A stretch of DNA of 64,000 bases from Spirochaetales bacterium Spiro_05 (lineage in GTDB: Bacteria > Spirochaetota > Spirochaetia > Sphaerochaetales > Sphaerochaetaceae): positions 1-64,000 of the forward strand of contig LVBG01000006.1 of the NCBI GenBank assembly GCA_001603115.1, in the 5' to 3' direction. Both the position numbers and the translations under genes were made by a program. Below are positions 16,067 to 23,913 of the stretch, piece by piece. Positions within the stretch are counted from its first letter, which is position 1. Each line of letters begins with the position of its first letter. The notes under the pieces are model-generated. The model made no database searches. It saw nothing but the letters and a program-made list of their open reading frames with translations, and had not been told where the DNA came from.

Positions 16067-16088
16067 CCCGGGGCAACACAGCCCCGGG
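16067..16088 (-). terminator. Intercistronic hairpin after dctP
   Basis: Perfect 8-bp arms CCCGGGGC (16067-16074) and GCCCCGGG (16081-16088) with a 6-nt loop, followed on the minus strand by TTTCTTC. It lies between dctP and dctQ, so it is probably a partial terminator or mRNA 3'-end stabiliser and not an operon end. Confidence 0.7.
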
Positions 16089-16102
16089 CTTCAGGATTGC
16101 GC

Positions 16103-17101
16103 TTACTTGCCAGCTGCCTGGACTTTTTCGAACATAGCCTTGTCCCAGCTCTTTGCATAAGGACTGGCCAGATACTGTGCCAATACGTGTTCGGAGAAGG
16201 CATCCAGATCTGCATAATAGATCTTCATGCCTGCACTCTTGAAGTAGTCGACCAGCTCAGCTTCCGCCTTGAGGTTGGTGGTATCACAATACTCGATACC
16301 GGCCTTAACGCCTTCCATGACCCAAGCTTTCTGCTGAGCAGTAAGGGACTGCCACTTTGCTTCGTTGATGGCGGGCCATACGGAGTCAACAAGGTGGTTG
16401 GTGATGGTGATGGACTTGGTCACCTCATAGAACTTAGCGTTCTTGGTGGAGGGGAGCGGGTTGTCCTGGCCATCGACAGTCTTGGTCTGCAGAGCCATGT
16501 AGAGCTCGCTGAAAGAGATCGGGGTCGGGTTGGCACCAAGTGCTTTGCCCAGGAAGATCCAGGAGTCAGAGTTCGGCATTCTCAGGTTCACGCCTCTGAG
16601 ATCGGCCGGTGTCTTGATTTCCCTGTCCTCAACCAAGTTGAGCTGGCGGGTTCCCAAGTACTGTGCACCGAGGGGACGGATGCCCTGTTCCTTGGCAATG
16701 CGATCGAACACTTCCTGTCCTACGGGGCCGTTGAGGACGCTGGTCATGTGGTCGTAGGTCTTGAAGATGTAGCCGGCGGTGAACATAGATACCCAGGGGC
16801 TGCCATCGGTGAGCCATGAAGCTGCAGTGGCAGTCATGTCAGCCTGACCGCTCTTCACCGCAGAAACTTCCTGCTCTTGCTTGAAAAGGGATGCTGAATC
16901 ATAGGTGAGGACCTTGATCTGTCCGCCGGACACTTTCTCAACGGTCTCTTTGAAGACACGCATGGCACCGGCATGTGCATCGGTGGGGACTGCGGTCATC
17001 GTGTAGACCAGTTCAACGGGCTTCACTTCGGTGGAAGCTTGGGCGAAAGCCATGGGAAGTACCAGGGCTGCCATGAGCAGGGTGATGATTACTTTTTTCA
17101 T
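16103..17101 (-). CDS. dctP: TRAP transporter solute-binding protein, DctP type
   Basis: A 332-aa exported protein with a signal peptide (MKKVIITLLMAALVLPMAFA, cleavage after residue 20). The conserved DctP arginine region is LNLVEDREIKTPADLRGVNLR near residues 150-170. It has SFSELYMALQTKTVDGQDN near 190, where the ligand carboxylate is usually bound. It delivers an organic or sugar acid to DctQM. It is the first gene of the operon and GGAGGAG precedes the ATG. A hairpin directly downstream probably raises its share of the transcript. Confidence 0.92.
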   Translation of the reverse strand: MKKVIITLLMAALVLPMAFAQASTEVKPVELVYTMTAVPTDAHAGAMRVFKETVEKVSGGQIKVLTYDSASLFKQEQEVSAVKSGQADMTATAASWLTDGSPWVSMFTAGYIFKTYDHMTSVLNGPVGQEVFDRIAKEQGIRPLGAQYLGTRQLNLVEDREIKTPADLRGVNLRMPNSDSWIFLGKALGANPTPISFSELYMALQTKTVDGQDNPLPSTKNAKFYEVTKSITITNHLVDSVWPAINEAKWQSLTAQQKAWVMEGVKAGIEYCDTTNLKAEAELVDYFKSAGMKIYYADLDAFSEHVLAQYLASPYAKSWDKAMFEKVQAAGK

Positions 17102-17146
17102 TGTCTCCTCCTACGGACCGCATAGCGGCATAACAATGGTCGAGGT

Positions 17147-17198
17147 TTCTCAGCGTCTGCTGAGAACAAATCTGTTTAGCTGTAAAGCTGTCTTACAG
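17147..17198 (-). promoter_or_regulatory. Inverted repeats in the dctP leader/promoter
   Basis: Two inverted repeats precede dctP. One is TTCTCAGC (17147-17154), GTCT, GCTGAGAA (17159-17166). The other is CTGTAA (17180-17185), 7 nt, TTACAG (17193-17198). Further upstream on the minus strand a TTGACA box lies near 17227-17232. The second repeat is a candidate site for the operon's GntR regulator. The assignment is inferred from position. Confidence 0.45.
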
Positions 17199-17249
17199 GT
17201 TAATGGTTGCATGGGTTTTGCTATCTGTCAAACAAAATGTGCAAGCATG

Positions 17250-18569
17250 TCAGGATCGGTGCAACTCATGCAGCTCCCGACGCAAGAAAGCTATGGTCAG
17301 GATGACCGAAAGAAGATCGGAGAGGGGGAAGGAAATCCAGATTCCCAAGCTTCCAAAACGTGTTGAGAGCAAAAGCACCAAAGGTATGAGCAATAAGAAC
17401 TGGCGGCTGGTCCAGAGCAACAAACTGACAAGGCTCTTGCCGATACTCTGAAAGTAGGAGGCTCCCAATGTTTGGATTCCCACCAACATAAGAGTGGAGA
17501 GTACTATGCGCAGTGGTGTAAGCGTAGCGTTGACCAGGGTTGCATCCTTGGTGAACAGCGTGAGGATGGGAGCAGCAAAAATCTGCAGACCCGAAAGAAT
17601 GAGCAGACCGAGGGCTAGCTGTACTGTGATAGAGAGCTTGATGAGAGAAACCAACCGCTTGGTGTTGTTCGACCCATAACTGTAGCCGGCGATAGGGGAG
17701 AAGCCCATGACCAGTGCTGAAAGGGGCAGGTAGCAGAGCATGGTGACTTGGGTGATGAGGGTGTAGGAGGCAACCGCATGAGATCCTGCTCTGTGCAAGA
17801 GCAAGGAGTTGACCAAGGCTATGACAGCGCCAGTCCCTACCTGACGGATCCAGGAGGGTAAGCCAAGGGGGAATATCTCTTTCAAGAGCATCATTGATGG
17901 TTTGGCCCATGAGAAGGTTCCCTTTCTGCCCGTCAACGCATACAGACCATAGGCGACTGCGGCCAAGTGTCCCAACCCGGTTGCGAGTGCTGCTCCCCGG
18001 ATCCCAAGGCCAAGCGAGAGGATGAAGAGGCTGTCCAACGCGATGTTGACCGAGTTCCCGAGCAAGAGCAGAATAAGGGCTTTTCCTGCTTTGCCTTCTG
18101 ACCTGAGTGTTGAGGAGAGGAAGGTGCTTGCACAGAAGAACGGGGTGAAGAGCAGGAGGGCGGAAAGATAGGCACGAGCCTGAAGAGCGGTCTCACCCTC
18201 CGGGCCAAACCAGGAGAGCACAAGCGAGGGAAGTGCGAGATAGAAGAGGGCAAAAAGGGCTGTCACCACAAGCAGGGTGACAGCTGATGTGCTGAATGCC
18301 CGATTTGCCCGATCCTGGTCTCCCTTTCCCAATGCCCGGCTGATAACTGAAGCAGCTCCTGCTCCAAAGAGTTGGGCAAATGCCACCAAAAACAGTTGGA
18401 TGGGAGAGGCAAAGCCAAGCCCTGCCAGTGCTGTCGCTCCCACTGCACGACCAAGGAAGATGGTGTCGGCGATGGTGTACAGCGATGCGGAGAATAGCGC
18501 TATCATCGAGGGAATGCTCAGTTTGGCCAGCAAGGAGGAGAGGTTGTCTTTGCCCAGATTGGTGTGCAT
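17250..18569 (-). CDS. MATE-family multidrug/Na+ antiporter
   Basis: A 439-aa inner-membrane efflux protein with about 12 hydrophobic helices. It has the DinF/NorM start LSIPSMIALFSASLYTIADTIFLG and the repeated MATE elements RALGKGDQDRANR and GFSPIAGYSYGSNNTKR. The ATG at 18569 is preferred: a TATGAT box lies 6 nt upstream and the in-frame sequence before it is not membrane-protein-like. It is a single gene transcribed away from the toxin-antitoxin pair. The substrate is unknown. Confidence 0.87.
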   Translation of the reverse strand: MHTNLGKDNLSSLLAKLSIPSMIALFSASLYTIADTIFLGRAVGATALAGLGFASPIQLFLVAFAQLFGAGAASVISRALGKGDQDRANRAFSTSAVTLLVVTALFALFYLALPSLVLSWFGPEGETALQARAYLSALLLFTPFFCASTFLSSTLRSEGKAGKALILLLLGNSVNIALDSLFILSLGLGIRGAALATGLGHLAAVAYGLYALTGRKGTFSWAKPSMMLLKEIFPLGLPSWIRQVGTGAVIALVNSLLLHRAGSHAVASYTLITQVTMLCYLPLSALVMGFSPIAGYSYGSNNTKRLVSLIKLSITVQLALGLLILSGLQIFAAPILTLFTKDATLVNATLTPLRIVLSTLMLVGIQTLGASYFQSIGKSLVSLLLWTSRQFLLLIPLVLLLSTRFGSLGIWISFPLSDLLSVILTIAFLRRELHELHRS

Positions 18570-18575
18570 GGTTGC

Positions 18576-18581
18576 ATCATA
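18576..18581 (-). promoter_or_regulatory. -10 box of predicted leaderless MATE promoter
   Basis: TATGAT on the minus strand lies 6 nt before the ATG at 18569. No Shine-Dalgarno sequence is present and the -35 region is weak. Confidence 0.45.
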
Positions 18582-18602
18582 TGATGGGAGAGCGAAAAAA
18601 GC

Positions 18603-18644
18603 GAACCAAATGTACTCCCTGATCAGCAAGTACCTTGAAGACCA
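18603..18644. repeat. Left copy of the 42-bp direct repeat around hepT-mntA
   Basis: This 42-bp stretch matches 19490-19531 at 37 of 42 positions (offset 887 bp), with identical blocks GAACCAAATGTACT and AGTACCTTGAAGACCA. The right copy is the 3' end of the yhcH-like gene plus 16 bp beyond its stop; here no gene uses it. It looks like a duplicated end left by insertion or recombination. Confidence 0.75.
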
Positions 18645-18680
18645 ACAACACACCTTGTTCCAGCAAACGGAATATGCCAA

Positions 18681-18709
18681 TTGAGAGAAGCCTGTTTTCA
18701 TGTGATACT
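18681..18709 (+). promoter_or_regulatory. Predicted promoter of hepT-mntA
   Basis: TTGAGA (18681-18686), a 17-nt spacer and GATACT (18704-18709) stand 22 nt before the ATG at 18732. A ribosome binding site, AGGAG, follows. Confidence 0.55.
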
Positions 18710-18731
18710 TGCATGCAGGAGATAAAAGCAC

Positions 18732-19160
18732 ATGGAAGTACAGCAGGATATCCGTTGGATTCAGCGTTTATCGAATTACTCTCGGGCTCTCGAACAATTG
18801 GATGCCGCCGTCTCGTTGGCAAACCAACGGCCTTTGAGTGCATTGGAGCAACAAGGGATGATACAATCCTTCGAATACACCCACGAGTTGAGCTGGAATG
18901 TGCTGCGTGATTATCTCAAAGACCAGGGGACATCGCATTTGTATGGTTCGAAAGATACGGTTCGCGAGGCTTTTGCTGTAGGGTTGATCGCAGATGGCGA
19001 GACCTGGATGCAGATGATACGAGACTGCAATCAAAGCAGCCATACTTACAACATTGCGATTGCCACTGCAATTGTTGATCGTGTCATCACAACCTATATC
19101 CACGCATTCAAAGAACTGCAGCATACATTTGAGGGCCTTGCACATGAAGTCGGAACATGA
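18732..19160 (+). CDS. hepT: HEPN-domain toxin, HepT / HI0074 family
   Basis: A 142-aa all-helical protein of the nucleotidyltransferase substrate-binding (HI0074) group. Near residue 100 it has R-x6-H-x-Y (RDCNQSSHTY), the HEPN ribonuclease motif plus the tyrosine that partner MNT enzymes AMPylate in characterised HepT-MntA systems. Its own AGGAG site precedes the ATG. It overlaps mntA by 17 bp, so both are co-translated. The role as an RNase toxin is inferred from the family. An intact motif suggests the module is active. Confidence 0.85.
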   Translation: MEVQQDIRWIQRLSNYSRALEQLDAAVSLANQRPLSALEQQGMIQSFEYTHELSWNVLRDYLKDQGTSHLYGSKDTVREAFAVGLIADGETWMQMIRDCNQSSHTYNIAIATAIVDRVITTYIHAFKELQHTFEGLAHEVGT

Positions 19161-19470
19161 TCCGAATGCATTCGGCCTAAGACCTGGAATTCTCGAGCAA
19201 CTGAATATCATATTCAGATCATACAAGGAAATTGATTCTGTAGTGCTGTATGGGTCTCGTGCAAAAGGAACGTACCGCCCAGGTTCAGATATCGACATAA
19301 CCATCAAAGGAGAACAGGTCAAGGATACCTTGGTGGGCAAGCTTGCAGAAGATATCGATGATCTGCTCCTTCCCTACTCCTTTGATATTTCCTCATGGGC
19401 AGAAATTGACAACCCTGAATTGTTGGCGCATATCGATCGTGTCGGTATCGTCATCTATCAGAAGTCGTGA
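19144..19470 (+). CDS. mntA: MNT-domain nucleotidyltransferase antitoxin, MntA
   Basis: A 108-aa minimal nucleotidyltransferase with the signature GSRAKGTYRPGSDIDI (GSxAxG...SDID) and a third acid in DISSWAEID. Family members neutralise HEPN toxins by adding AMP to the toxin tyrosine. The ATG at 19144 lies inside the end of hepT. No ribosome binding site stands out, so translation probably depends on that of hepT. It ends 20 bp before the right copy of the flanking direct repeat. Confidence 0.87.
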   Translation: MKSEHDPNAFGLRPGILEQLNIIFRSYKEIDSVVLYGSRAKGTYRPGSDIDITIKGEQVKDTLVGKLAEDIDDLLLPYSFDISSWAEIDNPELLAHIDRVGIVIYQKS

Positions 19471-19489
19471 AACCCGCAAGACAAACATT

Positions 19490-19531
19490 GAACCAAATGT
19501 ACTTCCTACTCGGCCAGTACCTTGAAGACCA
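19490..19531. repeat. Right copy of the 42-bp direct repeat
   Basis: Partner of 18603-18644. It covers the last 26 bp of the yhcH-like coding sequence (minus strand, including the stop at 19506-19508) and 16 bp downstream. The toxin-antitoxin pair lies exactly between the copies. Confidence 0.75.
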
Positions 19532-19961
19532 CCTTCACCACGGTGCTGCTTTCTGCGTCGATGAGGTTCGGCCCGTGGGGCTCACCGGGAAAGAAGAGGG
19601 CGAAAACCGAAGGGTTTGCATGGAAGGTGACCATGCTCTGTGCCGGGCCGAAGAGGGCATCCTTTGTCTCATCGTACGGCTGGGTTGCTGAAAGGGTGGT
19701 GGAATCTGCAATTTCCATGCGTTCATGGCCTGAAAGAAGAATCTGTACATCGATCTCCTTCTGATGCACCTCATAGACCTCCGCGCTTTGCTTTTCGGTG
19801 GTGTAGGTGAAGAGGTTGTAGCGAACACGTGGGTCCTCGGTCTTGTAGCTACCGAATTCCTGGGTTTTCAGCACTCCGCTTGCAAGAATCGATGCAACCG
19901 TTTCAAGGGCGGGAAGAGCGGGAATGTAGCGGTGAAGGTTGGTCAGTTGGTCGAGTATCAT
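19506..19961 (-). CDS. YhcH/YjgK/YiaL-family protein (DUF386)
   Basis: A 151-aa cupin-like protein of the EbgC/YiaL family. The metal-ligand segment YEVHQKEIDVQ is near residue 63, and the late FPGEPHGPNL supplies the C-terminal histidine. Members are linked to sugar-acid or sialic-acid catabolism and to stabilising beta-galactosidase Ebg; their reaction is uncertain. AGGAG precedes the ATG at 19961 on the minus strand. Its 3' end is duplicated 887 bp away on the far side of the HepT-MntA module. Confidence 0.8.
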   Translation of the reverse strand: MILDQLTNLHRYIPALPALETVASILASGVLKTQEFGSYKTEDPRVRYNLFTYTTEKQSAEVYEVHQKEIDVQILLSGHERMEIADSTTLSATQPYDETKDALFGPAQSMVTFHANPSVFALFFPGEPHGPNLIDAESSTVVKVVFKVLAE

Positions 19962-20065
19962 CTCAGGTTCTCCTTGGTGTGAGCATACTCATTCTGTGCT
20001 GGCCGAACAAGCAGAATCTTCTTGTTCGGAATGATTCTTTTTAAAGAAGGGGGCTCATTTCCTTC

Positions 20066-20094
20066 TTGATTTTCCGCTCTAAACCTCCTACGCT
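20066..20094 (+). promoter_or_regulatory. Predicted leaderless promoter of the carotenoid operon
   Basis: TTGATT (20066-20071), a 17-nt spacer and TACGCT (20089-20094) are followed by ATG at 20101 after 6 nt. There is no ribosome binding site. Confidence 0.6.
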
Positions 20095-20100
20095 TCGGGT

Positions 20101-21576
20101 ATGGGAAAAACAGCACTTGTCATCGGGGGAGGCTTTGGCGGCCTCAGTGCAGCGGCTCTCCTTGCCCGCGATGGCTGGGGTGTCACGTTGGTCGAAAAGA
20201 ATGATCAGCTTGGCGGACGGGCACGCTATTGGCACAAGGATGGGTTTACCTTCGACATGGGACCCTCTTGGTATCTCATGCCTGAGGTGTTTGAGCGCTA
20301 CTTCAGCCTGTTTGGCAAGAAACGTTCTTCCTACTTTGACCTCAGCCCACTCGACCCCTACTACAAAGTCTTCTACGGAGAAGGGGAGACGGCAGAGCTT
20401 ACCCCACGCTTTGAGGAGAACAAGGAGTTGTTCGAATCCTTCGAGAAGGGCGGTGGAGCGGCACTGCAAGAGTACATGGAGCAGTCCACCTACAAGTATG
20501 AGGTGGCGATGGAGGATTTCCTCTATCGTGACTACAAGCATATTGGTCAGTTCTTCAACAGAAGGCTGATGACCGAAGGGTTGCGCCTCGGGGTGCTGAA
20601 CAAGCTTGATCATTTTGTCAGCGGGTATGTCAGCGACCGACGGGCCAAGCAGATCCTCGAGTACGCCATGGTGTTTCTTGGTACCGATCCCGCCCAAGCG
20701 CCTGCAATCTACTCCATCATGAGCCATGTGGATCTCAAGCTGGGGGTGTTCTTCCCTCAGAAAGGGATGGCAGGGGCTGCCGAAGGGTTTGCACAGCTGT
20801 GCAGAGAGCTTGGGGTAGAGCTGGTTACCAATGCCGAGGTAAAACGCATCCTTACCAAGGACGGCAAGGCTGTAGGGGTGGAAACGGCCAAGGGCACGTA
20901 TGAAGCGGATGTCATCATCAGCTCCGCTGACTATGAGCACACCGAGTCGACTTTGCTGGAGAAGGTCGAGCGTACCTATACTGATTCCTACTGGAAGAAG
21001 CGCGTAGTAGCCCCCTCGATGTTCATCGCGTACTTGGGAATCGGTCGGAAATTGAAGAATCTGGAGCACCACAACCTCTACTTTGCCAAGGAGTGGGGCG
21101 GACACTTCGATACCATCTTCAAGAACCCCGCTTGGCCGGACTCTCCTTGCTTCTATCTCAGTTGCATCACCAAGACCGACCCGACTTCCGCTCCCCAAGG
21201 GTGTGAGAATGTTTTTCTTTTGGTCCCGGTGGCCCCTGGTCTTGCAGACACCGATGAGCAGAGGGAGGAGTACTTCCTCCATCTTGTTGAGCACGTGAAG
21301 GAAGTTACCGGGGAGGACCTTGGCAAGGACATTTTGGTCAAGCGTCTCTATACCCATCGCGATTTCATCCAGGACTATCATGCCTACCAGGGCACTGCTC
21401 TTGGACTCAGCCATACCCTGATGCAAACAGCGGTTTTCCGTCCCCGCCATCAGAGCAAGCAGGTGAAGAACCTCTATTACACCGGACAGTACACCCATCC
21501 GGGAGTTGGAGTGCCGATGGTACTCATCGCAAGTGAACTGATAGCCAAGGATATCCAAGAGACATATGGTCGCTGA
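20101..21576 (+). CDS. crtI: Phytoene desaturase (CrtI/CrtN type)
   Basis: A 491-aa FAD enzyme that introduces double bonds into phytoene or dehydrosqualene. The dinucleotide fold GGGFGGLSAAALLARDG is at residues 9-25 and the second flavin motif QLGGRARYW follows. The C-terminal carotene-desaturase signature is NLYYTGQYTHPGVGVPMVL. C30 (CrtN) and C40 (CrtI) enzymes cannot be separated by eye. It heads an operon in which every gene overlaps or abuts the next. It probably acts at the inner membrane and needs oxygen-independent FAD cycling in an anaerobe. Confidence 0.9.
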   Translation: MGKTALVIGGGFGGLSAAALLARDGWGVTLVEKNDQLGGRARYWHKDGFTFDMGPSWYLMPEVFERYFSLFGKKRSSYFDLSPLDPYYKVFYGEGETAELTPRFEENKELFESFEKGGGAALQEYMEQSTYKYEVAMEDFLYRDYKHIGQFFNRRLMTEGLRLGVLNKLDHFVSGYVSDRRAKQILEYAMVFLGTDPAQAPAIYSIMSHVDLKLGVFFPQKGMAGAAEGFAQLCRELGVELVTNAEVKRILTKDGKAVGVETAKGTYEADVIISSADYEHTESTLLEKVERTYTDSYWKKRVVAPSMFIAYLGIGRKLKNLEHHNLYFAKEWGGHFDTIFKNPAWPDSPCFYLSCITKTDPTSAPQGCENVFLLVPVAPGLADTDEQREEYFLHLVEHVKEVTGEDLGKDILVKRLYTHRDFIQDYHAYQGTALGLSHTLMQTAVFRPRHQSKQVKNLYYTGQYTHPGVGVPMVLIASELIAKDIQETYGR

Positions 21577-22420
21577 GAAACACGAACAGATTTTCCGCAG
21601 CGGGAGCAAGACGTACTACTTCAGCTCTCGTTTCTTTCCGCCTGCAGTACGCAAAGATGTCTATGCCCTCTACGGCTTTGTCAGGACGGCAGACAACCTG
21701 GTGGATACCCAACCGGTAGACCCTGCCTTGTTCCATGCCTTTCGCAAGGCCTATACCACTTCCCTCACCACGGGGGAGGCCAGTGGAGATGTCGTCATAG
21801 ATGCTTTCTTGGAGTTGCAGAAACGCAAGCAATTCGATCCTGCCTGGACCGAGGCCTTCCTCGATTCGATGGAGCACGACCTGATCAAGTCAACCTGCGA
21901 CAGCCTTGATGAGGTCCTGACCTATATCTATGGTTCGGCTGAGGTCATCGGCCTTTATATGGCCAGGATCATGGATCTTGAAGAAGCCGCCTTTCCCTAT
22001 GCAGCGATGCTGGGCAGGGCGATGCAGTACATCAATTTCATCCGGGACATCCAGGAGGACAATGAGCTGGGAAGGCGCTATCTTCCCCTGGACACTAGCG
22101 GGATCTCCTCCCTTGAGTATGCAGATGTCGCAGTTCATCAGCAACTCTTTGCCACGTTTCTCCGCACTGAGATCAAACGCTACCAAACTTGGCAGAAAGA
22201 GGCACAGAAGGGGTACCGCTACATACCCCGTAGGTATCGCATTCCCATCATGACAGCAGCGGATATGTACTGTTGGACAGCACAACAGATCGCCCTGGAT
22301 CCCATGATTGTCTTTCGAAAGCGGGTAAAGCCGCATACGTCCAGGATCCTAAGCAGGGGCTTTGCCCACAGCCTTGGAGTGGCTTTGCCATGCAGACTTT
22401 TTCGAAAACAGAACGCCTGA
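21566..22420 (+). CDS. crtB: Phytoene/squalene synthase family enzyme (CrtB)
   Basis: A 284-aa trans-isoprenyl synthase condensing two prenyl diphosphates. The two aspartate-rich metal motifs are visible as TADNLVD (residues about 45-51) and RDIQEDNELGRRYLP (about 160-174). YALYGFVRTAD is the family substrate motif. The ATG overlaps the end of crtI by 11 bp. Geranylgeranyl (C40) or farnesyl (C30) use is undecided, but the presence of a cruF-like partner favours C40. Confidence 0.9.
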   Translation: MVAEKHEQIFRSGSKTYYFSSRFFPPAVRKDVYALYGFVRTADNLVDTQPVDPALFHAFRKAYTTSLTTGEASGDVVIDAFLELQKRKQFDPAWTEAFLDSMEHDLIKSTCDSLDEVLTYIYGSAEVIGLYMARIMDLEEAAFPYAAMLGRAMQYINFIRDIQEDNELGRRYLPLDTSGISSLEYADVAVHQQLFATFLRTEIKRYQTWQKEAQKGYRYIPRRYRIPIMTAADMYCWTAQQIALDPMIVFRKRVKPHTSRILSRGFAHSLGVALPCRLFRKQNA

Positions 22421-23034
22421 CCCTGTTTCTCCTCGTTCCCTTCTATCTGATTGGCGTGGTCTTGCACCTTGTCAATGCGACCTTCCCGCTCATGCTTGTG
22501 CTCACCCCGTTCTCCATCCTGGGCACCTCCATCCTCGGGTTCTGGTTTGAAGCCAAAGCCAAGAATGTGCCGTTGCTGGTTTGGGCCTTGGGTACGTTCC
22601 TTGTTACCCTCACATTGGAAATCGTGGGGGTAGCAACCTCACTCATTTTCGGAGCCTACACCTACGGCCCTACCTTGGGTCTCAGTGTATTGGGAGTTCC
22701 GCTTCTGATAGGCATCAACTGGACGATCATCATTCTCGGCTTGGTGGAAATCGTCGGTGACCATGTACAGAGCAAACCTCTTGTCGCCCTGGTTACCGCC
22801 ACTTTGACCGTAGTGTTCGACTATGTCATGGAACCGGTGGCCATCGCCTTCGACTACTGGACATGGACGGGAGGGGACATCCCCTTGCAGAACTACATCG
22901 CATGGTTTTGCATCGCCTTCCTTTTTGCTTATCTCTACCAGCACTACAGGCTCAAGACAACCAACCGGGTACCCACCCTGATTGTCATCGTGCAGTTTGT
23001 TTTCTTTCTCCTGCTGCGGTTGTTCGCCCTATGA
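22390..23034 (+). CDS. cruF: CruF-like carotenoid 1',2'-hydratase / DUF422 membrane protein
   Basis: A 214-aa polytopic membrane protein with 6-7 hydrophobic helices of the CruF/DUF422 family. Conserved polar residues sit in TLEIVGVATSLIFGAYTYG (residues about 77-95), GINWTIIILG and DYVMEPVAI followed by DYWTW. The family hydrates the end group of acyclic carotenes such as lycopene, allowing glycosylation; related proteins form C50 carotenoids. The ATG at 22390 overlaps crtB by 31 bp. No CruG glycosyltransferase is adjacent. Confidence 0.78.
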   Translation: MQTFSKTERLTLFLLVPFYLIGVVLHLVNATFPLMLVLTPFSILGTSILGFWFEAKAKNVPLLVWALGTFLVTLTLEIVGVATSLIFGAYTYGPTLGLSVLGVPLLIGINWTIIILGLVEIVGDHVQSKPLVALVTATLTVVFDYVMEPVAIAFDYWTWTGGDIPLQNYIAWFCIAFLFAYLYQHYRLKTTNRVPTLIVIVQFVFFLLLRLFAL

Positions 23035-23912
23035 AACGCCTGCTGCTGCTTTTGATACTCAGCATTTCTCTGCATCCCTTGGCGGCTGAGGTGCTGCCTG
23101 AGCAACAGAGTGCCCCGATGGTTGTGGAGAGACCTCCTGTTCGGTACTGGAGTCCGACCGAGCGTGGCAGCACCTTGGTACAGACCCTCCCGGGTCTTGA
23201 CCAACCCAGTCCGGTGCCCACCAGAACCGACCCCAAGCTTTTGGTAGTCCTCTACCACAATATCGTCTTCGGACGTACTGGAAACATCTATAACCGCGAC
23301 CTGTATAATTTTGAGCACGATCTGGCGTACCTGAAACGCAACTATACGATCACCAACTTCACGGATCTGGTTACCCATAAGCCCTCCACCGATTTGGCCA
23401 TCATCACCTTCGATGATGGCGATCTCTCCCTGTACGGCATCGTGTACCCGCTCTTTCGCCAATATGAGTTGGAGGCAACCATCTTTCTGGTTCCGAACTT
23501 CATCGGTGAGGTCGGTTATATGAGCTGGGAACAGGTGAGGGAGATGAGCGACTATCGGACTGAGGGGGGAAAGAAGCTCTTTCACTTCGAATCGCACAGC
23601 CTGACCCACCGCATGATGGGGTCACTGAGCGAAGAGGAGATTGTGCAGGAACTGAAGGAGTCGAAATCCAGGATTGAGGAATGGACACATGCAGAGGTAA
23701 CCGTACTTGCTCTTCCTTTCGGCAATGGGGAAGGGGACAAGAGGATCATCACCGCTGCAAAGAGACTGGGCTATACTGCGATAAGGACCTCAAGACCCCA
23801 AGCCGTTCTGTTTGAAAAGCTCAACCTTTGGTCCCTTCCAGCTTTGAATGTGGAGAACTACTCCACCGATGTCTTTGTCCAGAAGGCTTTGGACTTGACC
23901 AGGAGGTTCTGA
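23031..23912 (+). CDS. Exported polysaccharide deacetylase (NodB fold)
   Basis: A 293-aa protein with a signal peptide (MKRLLLLLILSISLHPLAA) and a carbohydrate esterase 4 domain. The catalytic and metal residues are D-D in TFDDGD (near 125) and the histidines of SHSLTH (near 185). LALPFGNGEG supplies the later loop. It probably removes N- or O-acetyl groups from an extracellular glycan. The ATG overlaps the cruF stop (ATGA), which is an unusual link between pigment and glycan genes. The opposing strand carries a GT2 synthase. Confidence 0.85.
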   Translation: MKRLLLLLILSISLHPLAAEVLPEQQSAPMVVERPPVRYWSPTERGSTLVQTLPGLDQPSPVPTRTDPKLLVVLYHNIVFGRTGNIYNRDLYNFEHDLAYLKRNYTITNFTDLVTHKPSTDLAIITFDDGDLSLYGIVYPLFRQYELEATIFLVPNFIGEVGYMSWEQVREMSDYRTEGGKKLFHFESHSLTHRMMGSLSEEEIVQELKESKSRIEEWTHAEVTVLALPFGNGEGDKRIITAAKRLGYTAIRTSRPQAVLFEKLNLWSLPALNVENYSTDVFVQKALDLTRRF

Positions 23913-23913
23913 T

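Noticed and set aside
20041-21609. A 522-codon minus-strand open frame across crtI
   Set aside because: It is the antisense shadow of a clear desaturase gene with conserved flavin motifs.
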